From Candidatus Cloacimonadota bacterium (GTDB lineage Bacteria; Cloacimonadota; Cloacimonadia; Cloacimonadales; TCS61), in NCBI GenBank assembly GCA_014382915.1, contig JACNIV010000062.1, positions 1-6,172 on the forward strand: a stretch of DNA of 6,172 bases, in the 5' to 3' direction. The notes beneath the pieces were generated by a model. That model had not been told where the DNA came from. It saw only the letters and a program-made list of their open reading frames with translations, and searched no databases. Shown one piece after another: positions 1 through 6,172 of this stretch (its first letter is position 1; the number at the start of each line of letters is the position of its first letter). Both the position numbers and the translations under genes were made by a program.

Positions 1-1579
1 AACAGCAGCATTGGGAATGGCAGCCGTAACGCAGATCTTCGGTCATGGAACCGAGTTGATGAGTTCCTGGGCGATACGCTTTGTAACTGCTCCCATGGTT
101 CTTGCCGGTGTGGGTGCATTCCTTTCTATACTGGGAATTTATATGGTTTCCACCAAGGAAGGTGCAGATACCAAAGAACTGATGTTCGCCTTGAACAAAG
201 GTGTTTACGGAAGTTCTATTCTGATTGCTATAGTTGCATTTTTCGTTACAAAGTTCATGCTTCCTGCTGAATACTCTTTCGGTGTTTTCCTGGCAAGTAT
301 GATAGGTCTTTTTGCAGGAATACTGATAGGATTTTTTACTGAACGCTCAACTTCACACAGTTATGCTCCCACGCGTGGAATTGCTAAACAGGCAGAATTC
401 GGACCGGCAACGGTTATTATCGATGGTCTTGCAGTGGGAATGAAATCCGTAGCAGCACCTGTTATTATTATTGGAATTGCTATTCTGGCAGCCTTTAGTG
501 TGAGTAAAGGATTCACAACTCCCGAAATGGGACTTTACGGTATTGGCTTTGGAGCTGTGGGAATGCTTGCCACTTTGGGAGTAACATTGGCTATGGATGC
601 GTTTGGACCGATAGCAGATAATGCAGGTGGAAATGCAGAAATGTGCGAGCTTCCCAAGGAAGTGAGAAAAAGAACAGATGATCTTGATTCAGTGGGAAAT
701 ACAACAGCAGCCACAGGAAAAGGTTTTGCAATCGGTTCTGCTGCACTTACAGCGATGGCGCTTCTGGCAGCCTACCTGGAAGAAGTGAGAGTAGGGTTGA
801 TCTTTGCCGGACAAAAATTCCTGGATATTACTTTTGCAGGAGAAGTGGTTCGAACTGTAGAAATTACACATGCCACAATTGCAGATTTTGTAAGTTATTA
901 TCAAATAAATTTAATGAATCCCAAGTTTCTTATAGGTATTTTTATGGGTGCGATGGTAACATTTGTTTTTGCTGCACTCACAATGAAAGCAGTGGGACGG
1001 GCAGCCGGGGCAATGGTGGCGGAAGTACGCCGTCAATTCAAAGAAATACCGGGAATTCTGGAAGGTACAGCAGAACCTGAATATGCAAAATGTGTTCATA
1101 TATCTACAGTTGGAGCTCAAAAAGAGATGGTTGCTCCTGCTCTTTTGGGAATTCTCACACCTATTGTTATCGGCATGATAACAGGTGTTGCGGGTGTGAT
1201 GGGAGTTTTAACAGGTGGATTGACAACAGGTTTTGTGCTGGCTGTTATGATGAACAACGCCGGTGGTGCCTGGGATAATGCAAAAAAATATGTTGAAACC
1301 GGACACTATGGGGGAAAGGGTTCTGATTTCCACAAAGCAACCATAGTTGGTGATACCGTTGGTGATCCATTCAAAGATACTTCCGGTCCTTCCATCAATA
1401 TCCTCATAAAACTTATGAGCATGGTCAGCATTGTTTTTGCCGGTCTCATCGTTGCCTATTCTCCCATAGTAGAATCTATTTACAGCGGGAAGAAGGAAAA
1501 ACTGGCAATAGAGCAGAATATCGAAGAAGAAATATTGGATGAAGAATTCGATATACAGGTTGAAGAGATACGGGAATAA
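1..1579 (+). CDS. hppA: Membrane-bound K+-dependent ion-translocating pyrophosphatase, C-terminal part (5' end outside window)
   Basis: An integral inner-membrane enzyme that couples PPi hydrolysis to pumping of H+ and/or Na+ out of the cytoplasm. The frame is open from base 2, so the gene starts upstream; the TTG at 11 and ATG at 17 are internal codons. About 525 residues are visible, against roughly 650-800 for the family, so the first substrate-binding loop is missing. Counting the TTG codon at 11 as residue 1, the family motifs are [16 protein letters not shown] from D196, [10 protein letters not shown] at 229-238, [13 protein letters not shown] around D422, and [15 protein letters not shown] at 447-461, which supply Mg-PPi ligands. 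Many hydrophobic segments separate them. Ala233 and Gly236 occupy the positions that are Lys and Thr in K+-independent enzymes, so a K+-dependent type is predicted. The ion-selectivity helix lies at or before the window edge, so H+ versus Na+ cannot be decided. An acidic tail of about 29 residues follows the last membrane segment. A terminator follows closely. Confidence 0.97.
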   Translation, partial: TAALGMAAVTQIFGHGTELMSSWAIRFVTAPMVLAGVGAFLSILGIYMVSTKEGADTKELMFALNKGVYGSSILIAIVAFFVTKFMLPAEYSFGVFLASMIGLFAGILIGFFTERSTSHSYAPTRGIAKQAEFGPATVIIDGLAVGMKSVAAPVIIIGIAILAAFSVSKGFTTPEMGLYGIGFGAVGMLATLGVTLAMDAFGPIADNAGGNAEMCELPKEVRKRTDDLDSVGNTTAATGKGFAIGSAALTAMALLAAYLEEVRVGLIFAGQKFLDITFAGEVVRTVEITHATIADFVSYYQINLMNPKFLIGIFMGAMVTFVFAALTMKAVGRAAGAMVAEVRRQFKEIPGILEGTAEPEYAKCVHISTVGAQKEMVAPALLGILTPIVIGMITGVAGVMGVLTGGLTTGFVLAVMMNNAGGAWDNAKKYVETGHYGGKGSDFHKATIVGDTVGDPFKDTSGPSINILIKLMSMVSIVFAGLIVAYSPIVESIYSGKKEKLAIEQNIEEEILDEEFDIQVEEIRE

Positions 1580-1608
1580 GAAAGCTTTTCAGCAAGACAT
1601 AAAAAATA

Positions 1609-1649
1609 AACTTGCCAGTTTTTTGTACTGGCAAGTTCTTTATTTTGTT
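1609..1649 (+). terminator. Intrinsic terminator after hppA
   Basis: A perfect 11-bp stem, AACTTGCCAGT (1609-1619) pairing with ACTGGCAAGTT (1627-1637), encloses a 7-base loop. A T-rich stretch follows (1638-1649). It begins 29 bases after the hppA stop codon, the expected place for a rho-independent terminator. An A-rich run at 1601-1610 would read as a T-rich tract on the minus strand, so the hairpin could work in both directions, although no converging gene is present here. Confidence 0.88.
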
Positions 1650-1653
1650 CATC

Positions 1654-1659
1654 GGGGTG
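1654..1659 (+). promoter_or_regulatory. Ribosome binding site of the patatin-barrel gene
   Basis: GGGGTG lies 7 bases before the ATG at 1667. It is an imperfect match to the Shine-Dalgarno consensus and weaker than the GGAGG in front of lon. It supports the ATG at 1667 as the start, and the signal peptide begins exactly there. Confidence 0.55.
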
Positions 1660-1666
1660 TTTTAAT

Positions 1667-3802
1667 ATGAAAAGAATAAATCTGGTTGTTCTTGTTTTGA
1701 TGATGGCATTGAATATTTTCTGTCAGGAGAAGATTGGGCTGGCATTAAGTGGAGGCGGTGCCCGCGGGTTAGCTCACATAGGTGTCCTGAAAGTTATCGA
1801 TGAACTTGAAATACCTGTAGATTGTATTGCCGGCACCAGCACAGGTGCGATCATCGGCGGATTATATGCCATGGGTTATTCCGGTGCAGAGATCGAAGAG
1901 ATTGTTCTGGGTATAGCCTGGGAAGAAATATTTGATGAAAAGATCTACCGGGAAGATGTTTACATCGGCGAGAAACGCTGGGGACCTTTTGCCAATATCT
2001 ATTTTGCCTTAGATGATGAATTCATACCCAGATTACCGCAGGCTTTCCTCTCGGGAAATAATCTTGTCAATAAGCTATTTGAAATCTTCTATCCGGTCAA
2101 CCATATTAATGATTTTGATGAACTTCCTATTCCATTCCGTTGTGTGGCAACTAATATTTTAACGGGAGAAATGACGGTATTTGGAGAAGGTTCTCTTCAT
2201 GAAGTCATCCGGGCTTCGATGTCCTTTCCGTCCATTATCAAACCGTTTGAACTGCACAACCAGCTTTATGTGGATGGCGGGATCGTTAAAAATCTGCCTG
2301 TGGAAGCAGCACGAAATATGGGAGCAGATATTATAATTGGCATCAAAACCAATTCCGGTTTGCGAAGTAAAGAAGAACTGAAATCACTTATCGATGTGCT
2401 TGATCAGACAATAAACCTGCATATTACCAGGAACATCGGAGAGTCAATCGATGCGTGTGAATTTCTGATCGAACCGGATCTGGAAAATATTTCATTGCTC
2501 GATTTTTCCCAGAAACAAAAAATAATCGATCTGGGTGAGCTGGCAGCAAGGGATTTTTTTCAAAGTTCTGAGTATAAGTTTCCTGCCAGAACTACCAAAA
2601 AAAACACCGAATTTCTTCCTGAAAAAATTAAATTTTCCAGTATAACCGTGTTGGGTAATAAATATCTCAGTAAAGCCAAAATTCGAGAATATTTGGGATT
2701 GGAAAGGAACAATCTTTATTCCAGAAAAGATATTTATACAGCTGTGAGAGAAGCATACAATTCAAACCTTTTCACATATATCTACCCGGTTATCGAAGAA
2801 GCTGAGAACGATTATAAATTAACCATTAAAGTGGAAGAACGTAACCGGAAAAAACTTGGTTTCAGTCTTTCATATAACAATGAAAATGAACTTGTAGCAG
2901 GAATTATGCTGGAATTGAACAATATGCTGCAGAGTAATTCCAAACTTCTTTTTAATGTTCAGGCAGGATTACGAAACGAAGTAGACCTGGATTACGTAAA
3001 GAACTTTGGTAAGCACTGGGGGATATATTTCCGGCTTTTTCCATATATTAAAGAGAGCCGTTTATATTCTTATAACGAAGATCATGAAAAAACAAACAGC
3101 GTCATATCTCTGGAATACGGAGCTACTTCCGGAGTAGGATTATACATTACAAAGGCAATAATAGCAGAAGCTTACGGCTATGGCTATAGATCGAAAGTGT
3201 ACCGGGATATTGCAGAATTCGATGAAAGTGAATTTCACTCAACCGGAATCGGGTTGAAACTCTACCATGAGAGTCTGGATGATTTTGTTTTTCCCATGCG
3301 TGGTACACAGTTCCTGGCAAAATATACCACTTCCAGAAAAGGTGTTTACAGTGAAGAAGGTAACAAAAAGTTTTATTCCCGACTCAGATTTCTTCTGCCT
3401 TTTGGGAAGAATCTTTCCATGAAATATCAGTTTGAATATGGGTCTCATTTCGAAAATTATACCGATAATTTTGATCCTTTCTATATTGGTGGTATAGATA
3501 GTTATCTGGGACTGAAATCAAAAGAGAAAAGTGCACCGATATACAAAATAAATACTTTTGCATTTAGACTTCAATTTATCAGGAATCTCTTTATTGATCT
3601 GCAGATTAACACACTTAATCTGGGAAATATAGATTATTGGCAGTCGGAAAAATATCTCTATAAAGCTGTCGGTGTGAAGATAGGATACAAAACCCTGTTG
3701 GGTCCAATACGTGCTGGAATTGCATTGGATGAAGACGGTAGAAGTTATTACTATTTATCTATAGGATATGAATTCGATCCTTTCGAATTTTCAAGAAGAT
3801 AA
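1667..3802 (+). CDS. Patatin-like phospholipase with POTRA and outer-membrane barrel (PlpD-like, type Vd autotransporter)
   Basis: A predicted lipid acyl hydrolase (phospholipase A type) exported across the inner membrane and anchored in the outer membrane by its own barrel. Residues 1 to about 20 form a signal peptide: basic MKR, a hydrophobic core, then FCQ. It has no canonical lipobox although Cys19 sits near its end. The patatin domain starts almost at once and runs to about 300. It shows the oxyanion motif SGGGARG (28-34), nucleophile motif GTSTG with Ser58, and DGG with Asp203, so the Ser-Asp dyad is intact. A linker of about 300-320 leads to a single POTRA domain (about 322-392, starting FSSITVLGNKYLSKAKI). 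The remainder (about 395-711) alternates polar and aromatic residues like the beta strands of an Omp85-type barrel. This order matches Pseudomonas PlpD and Fusobacterium FplA. Whether the lipase faces the surface or is released is not visible. The protein ends in SRR, eight residues beyond a more usual terminal Phe (F703). It is probably transcribed apart from hppA, which ends in a terminator. Confidence 0.93.
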   Translation: MKRINLVVLVLMMALNIFCQEKIGLALSGGGARGLAHIGVLKVIDELEIPVDCIAGTSTGAIIGGLYAMGYSGAEIEEIVLGIAWEEIFDEKIYREDVYIGEKRWGPFANIYFALDDEFIPRLPQAFLSGNNLVNKLFEIFYPVNHINDFDELPIPFRCVATNILTGEMTVFGEGSLHEVIRASMSFPSIIKPFELHNQLYVDGGIVKNLPVEAARNMGADIIIGIKTNSGLRSKEELKSLIDVLDQTINLHITRNIGESIDACEFLIEPDLENISLLDFSQKQKIIDLGELAARDFFQSSEYKFPARTTKKNTEFLPEKIKFSSITVLGNKYLSKAKIREYLGLERNNLYSRKDIYTAVREAYNSNLFTYIYPVIEEAENDYKLTIKVEERNRKKLGFSLSYNNENELVAGIMLELNNMLQSNSKLLFNVQAGLRNEVDLDYVKNFGKHWGIYFRLFPYIKESRLYSYNEDHEKTNSVISLEYGATSGVGLYITKAIIAEAYGYGYRSKVYRDIAEFDESEFHSTGIGLKLYHESLDDFVFPMRGTQFLAKYTTSRKGVYSEEGNKKFYSRLRFLLPFGKNLSMKYQFEYGSHFENYTDNFDPFYIGGIDSYLGLKSKEKSAPIYKINTFAFRLQFIRNLFIDLQINTLNLGNIDYWQSEKYLYKAVGVKIGYKTLLGPIRAGIALDEDGRSYYYLSIGYEFDPFEFSRR

Positions 3803-3811
3803 ATTTTACAT

Positions 3812-3832
3812 TTGACATAAAATCTTTGTCAA
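3812..3832. repeat. Small dyad over the lon -35 element, possible operator
   Basis: TTGACA (3812-3817) and TGTCAA (3827-3832) are perfect inverted 6-base arms separated by 9 bases. The left arm coincides with the candidate -35 hexamer, where a repressor would block transcription. The spacing equals that of the CIRCE element but the arm sequence differs. As a hairpin it would be weak, with no T tract directly after it, so it is not a good terminator for the upstream gene. A chance dyad is possible in AT-rich DNA. Confidence 0.3.
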
Positions 3833-3842
3833 TTAATCTAAT
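3812..3842 (+). promoter_or_regulatory. Candidate sigma-70-type promoter of lon
   Basis: A perfect TTGACA (3812-3817) is followed after 19 bases by TCTAAT (3837-3842), which differs from TATAAT at one position. The spacer is longer than the ideal 17, so the -10 assignment is uncertain. Placement 28 bases before the lon ATG leaves room for a short leader. No CIRCE (TTAGCACTC) or sigma-32-like heat-shock element is visible. Confidence 0.45.
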
Positions 3843-3859
3843 TTCGTTATTGTACTACT

Positions 3860-3864
3860 GGAGG
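3860..3864 (+). promoter_or_regulatory. Ribosome binding site of lon
   Basis: GGAGG lies 5 bases before the ATG at 3870. It is a strong Shine-Dalgarno match and fixes this ATG as the start in preference to the internal ATG at 3885, which has no such site. Confidence 0.85.
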
Positions 3865-3869
3865 CTTAA

Positions 3870-6172
3870 ATGGCGAGAAAAGATATGATAATAAATGAGA
3901 ATGATTATGGGCTGTTACCTGTAATTCCACTCAGGAATACGCTGGTATTACCATATACTATAACTCCTCTGCTGGTAGGTAGAGTGCAATCTATTCGAGC
4001 GGCTGAAGCGAGTCTGGTAAGTGAAAAACAGATCATCTGTGTATCTCAGAAACAGCTTACCGAATATGATGAAAGCCCCAAAGCGAAAAATCTATATCGC
4101 ATAGGCACACTTTGTACGATTCTGCAATTCTTAAAACTTCCGGACGGTAATATACGCCTGCTGGTGGAAGGTACAAATCGTGTATTGGTGGAACGTTACT
4201 ACCGGAATAAAGAATATTTGAATGCTTATTACCTGAAGGTAGATAAGACTCATTATCATGAAAAAGTGGAAACAGAAGCACTAATACGCTCTTTCAAAAA
4301 GATATTTAAACAATATGTGAATCTGAATAAAGCCATACCCGAAGAAGCATTGATACCGTTAAATGAAACAACGAGACCTGCCGAATTCTTTTACTATGCA
4401 TTGGCGAATATCCAATTGGAAACAAAAAAGAAGCAAAGTTTTTTTGAAATAGACGATTTGTTTGAATCGATCAGTCAGATATACAGGATAGTAACGGAAG
4501 AGATCCAGATTCTAAAGTTGGAATATAAAATAGATGGCACGGTGAAAACCAGGCTGAATAAACTGCAGAAAGAATATTATCTAACCGAACAACTAAAAGC
4601 CATCCATAAAGAACTGGGTATGGTTAAAGAAGAAAAAACCGATCTGCTCGATTTCCAGGAAAGGGTAAAAAAAGTAAATCTAAGCCCTGAAGCACGCAAG
4701 AAAGCTGAAGATGAACTTAACCGTTTTTCCCGCATGAGCACCTATTCTCCTGAATATTCGGTTACTCATACTTATCTTACCTGGATTCTTGATCTACCCT
4801 GGGATGAACCGGAATTGAAAGAGTTCACTCTTGGTACTGCACAGAAAATACTGGATGAAGACCATTACGGGTTAACAAAAGTAAAAGAACGCATCCTGGA
4901 ATACCTGGCAGTAGTTAAACTGACAAAAAAAATGAAAGGACAGATCCTCTGCTTTGTGGGACCTCCCGGTGTGGGGAAAACCTCTCTGGGAAAATCCATT
5001 GCCCGGGCTATGAAAAGGAAATTTGTACGACTTTCTCTGGGTGGAGTTCGTGATGAGGCTGAAATTCGCGGTCATCGCCGTACTTATGTGGGCGCTCTTC
5101 CCGGGATGATAATTCAAAGTATGAAAAAAGCCGGAACCATCAATCCTCTTATTATGATGGATGAGGTTGATAAAATGAGTATGGATTTTCGGGGTGACCC
5201 GGCTTCCGCACTTCTGGAAGTGCTGGACCCGGAACAGAATTATTCTTTCCGCGATCATTACCTCGATTTCGAATACGACCTTTCCCAGGTGATCTTTATT
5301 ACTACTGCCAATACACTTAATTCCATTCCACAACCGCTTCTGGACCGTATGGAAGTTATTGAACTGCCCGGCTACACAGCTTTTGAAAAGATCAATATTG
5401 CTACAAAACATCTGGTACCCAAAGTATTAGAAGAATATGATCTCCACGGCAAGATAGAACTTTCATACCAAAAAACCGCATTGGAAAAGATTATCAAATT
5501 ATATACAAGGGAAGCAGGTGTACGCGAATTAGAACGGCAAATCGCTAAGATCTTACGAAAAGTTGCCAAGCAATGTGTAGAGGGAAATACTAAAAAGAAA
5601 GTTACTATTAAAAATTCCAACCTGGAACACTATCTGGGTATTCCCAAACACTTGTATTCCGAGGTCAACCGCAAAGATACAGTGGGGGTGGTTACAGGAC
5701 TTGCCTGGACGCGTTTTGGCGGTGAGACCCTGCAGATTGAAGTGATAAAATTGAAAGGAACAGGAAAATTAAAATTAACCGGACAATTGGGTGATGTAAT
5801 GCAGGAATCAGCTCAGGCTGCCTTCAGTTATGCCCGTCAACATGCCCGGCATTATGGTATCAATGAAGAATTTTATAAAGAAAATGATCTACATCTTCAT
5901 ATCCCCGAGGGAGCTGTTCCCAAAGACGGACCATCTGCCGGTGTTACGATAATAGCTGCAATTGTTTCGGCACTGTCATCTCGAAAGATCAAGCATAACT
6001 TTGCTATGACAGGTGAGATAACACTTTCCGGTAATGTCCTTCCCATTGGTGGTTTGGCAGAAAAGCTTATTGCTGCTAAAAGGGCAAAAATAAAAAACAT
6101 TATCATTCCACGTAAAAATGAACCTAATTTAACCGAAATACAGGAAGAGATCAAAAAAGGATTGAACATTAT
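3870..6172 (+). CDS. lon: ATP-dependent Lon protease (3' end outside window)
   Basis: A cytoplasmic ring-forming AAA+ serine protease that unfolds and degrades misfolded and regulatory proteins. The reading frame stays open from the ATG to the window end (767 complete codons). The N-terminal substrate-binding domain begins at about residue 14 (LLPVIPLRNTLVLP) and runs to about 220. A Lys/Glu-rich helical region follows to about 330. The AAA+ module has Walker A GPPGVGKT (364-371, Lys370), Walker B LIMMDEVDK (Asp431, Glu432), sensor-1 Asn481, arginine finger Arg493 in LLDRMEVIELPGY, and sensor-2 Arg552 in AGVREL. The protease domain (about 595 onward) has PKDGPSAG with nucleophile Ser689 and GGLAEKL with catalytic Lys732, so the Ser-Lys dyad is intact. 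By comparison with E. coli Lon (784 residues), some 25-30 residues or slightly more are missing at the C-terminus. The architecture is the standard bacterial LonA type, with no transmembrane insert. It has its own ribosome binding site and probably its own promoter. Confidence 0.98.
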   Translation, partial: MARKDMIINENDYGLLPVIPLRNTLVLPYTITPLLVGRVQSIRAAEASLVSEKQIICVSQKQLTEYDESPKAKNLYRIGTLCTILQFLKLPDGNIRLLVEGTNRVLVERYYRNKEYLNAYYLKVDKTHYHEKVETEALIRSFKKIFKQYVNLNKAIPEEALIPLNETTRPAEFFYYALANIQLETKKKQSFFEIDDLFESISQIYRIVTEEIQILKLEYKIDGTVKTRLNKLQKEYYLTEQLKAIHKELGMVKEEKTDLLDFQERVKKVNLSPEARKKAEDELNRFSRMSTYSPEYSVTHTYLTWILDLPWDEPELKEFTLGTAQKILDEDHYGLTKVKERILEYLAVVKLTKKMKGQILCFVGPPGVGKTSLGKSIARAMKRKFVRLSLGGVRDEAEIRGHRRTYVGALPGMIIQSMKKAGTINPLIMMDEVDKMSMDFRGDPASALLEVLDPEQNYSFRDHYLDFEYDLSQVIFITTANTLNSIPQPLLDRMEVIELPGYTAFEKINIATKHLVPKVLEEYDLHGKIELSYQKTALEKIIKLYTREAGVRELERQIAKILRKVAKQCVEGNTKKKVTIKNSNLEHYLGIPKHLYSEVNRKDTVGVVTGLAWTRFGGETLQIEVIKLKGTGKLKLTGQLGDVMQESAQAAFSYARQHARHYGINEEFYKENDLHLHIPEGAVPKDGPSAGVTIIAAIVSALSSRKIKHNFAMTGEITLSGNVLPIGGLAEKLIAAKRAKIKNIIIPRKNEPNLTEIQEEIKKGLNI

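Noticed and set aside
689..1278. Cys-rich short open frames on both strands within hppA, resembling small metal-binding proteins
   Set aside because: They overlap the strongly conserved pyrophosphatase frame. The Cys richness comes from reading Ala/Gly codons (GCA, GGN) out of frame or in reverse.
1580..1590. AAAGCTTT palindrome just after the hppA stop
   Set aside because: It is too short, with no loop, and is plausibly chance; the real terminator is the 11-bp hairpin that follows.
3239..3448. Minus-strand open frame of 69 codons within the barrel region
   Set aside because: It lies opposite the continuous barrel-coding frame, with no start signal or family resemblance.
4057..4281. Minus-strand open frame of 74 codons opposite the Lon N-terminal domain
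   Set aside because: The plus-strand frame is a clear Lon substrate-binding domain, and the antisense translation has no recognisable feature.
4925..4932. A8 run in lon before Walker A, considered as a frameshift site
   Set aside because: The sequence continues directly into a conserved frame with no programmed frameshift signal seen, and a shift would destroy the ATPase; it looks like ordinary Lys codons (ACA AAA AAA ATG).
4872..5620. Two overlapping minus-strand open frames (179 and 82 codons) opposite lon
   Set aside because: They lie wholly opposite the Lon AAA+ domain with its intact Walker and sensor motifs, lack a ribosome binding site I can see, and their translations show no recognisable domain.
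5897..6169. Minus-strand open frame of 90 codons with a hydrophobic start
   Set aside because: It is the antisense shadow of the Lon protease domain around the catalytic Ser and Lys; the hydrophobicity follows from the complementary codons.
1..6172. Mobile elements, CRISPR arrays, tRNA or rRNA genes, and defence or biosynthetic cassettes
   Set aside because: None is seen. Nearly the whole window is three housekeeping or envelope genes, with gaps of 87 and 67 bases and no repeat arrays or transposase motifs.

Overview
The window is a stretch of ordinary chromosome from a Gram-negative (two-membrane) bacterium, with three plus-strand genes in tandem and short gaps of 87 and 67 bases. The middle gene encodes an outer-membrane beta-barrel protein with a signal peptide, so the cell has an outer membrane. 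The DNA looks moderately AT-rich, and lon has a clear GGAGG Shine-Dalgarno site and a TTGACA-like -35 element, which argues against typical Bacteroidetes signals. A K+-dependent membrane pyrophosphatase next to such genes would suit an anaerobic or fermentative lineage such as Cloacimonadota or a relative. That placement is inference; no rRNA or other marker is present to confirm it.

Layout. Bases 1-1579 hold the C-terminal part of a membrane-bound, ion-translocating pyrophosphatase (hppA); its start is upstream of the window. A strong intrinsic terminator follows (about 1609-1649). Bases 1667-3802 encode a complete 711-residue PlpD-like protein: signal peptide, patatin lipase, one POTRA domain and an Omp85-type barrel (type Vd secretion). 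A 67-base gap carries a candidate promoter with a small dyad over its -35 element and a good ribosome binding site. Bases 3870-6172 encode nearly all of Lon protease, with ATPase and Ser/Lys protease residues intact; the last few dozen residues lie past the window end.

The three products act in different places: the inner membrane (PPi-driven ion pumping), the outer membrane or cell surface (lipid hydrolysis), and the cytoplasm (protein quality control). The terminator and the separate lon promoter suggest neighbours rather than one operon. I found no mobile element, CRISPR array, RNA gene, defence cassette or clearly novel system. The points most worth a second look are the patatin-barrel gene (an A8 tract in its interdomain linker and a degenerate Omp85 loop motif), the dyad upstream of lon, and the acidic tail of the pyrophosphatase.
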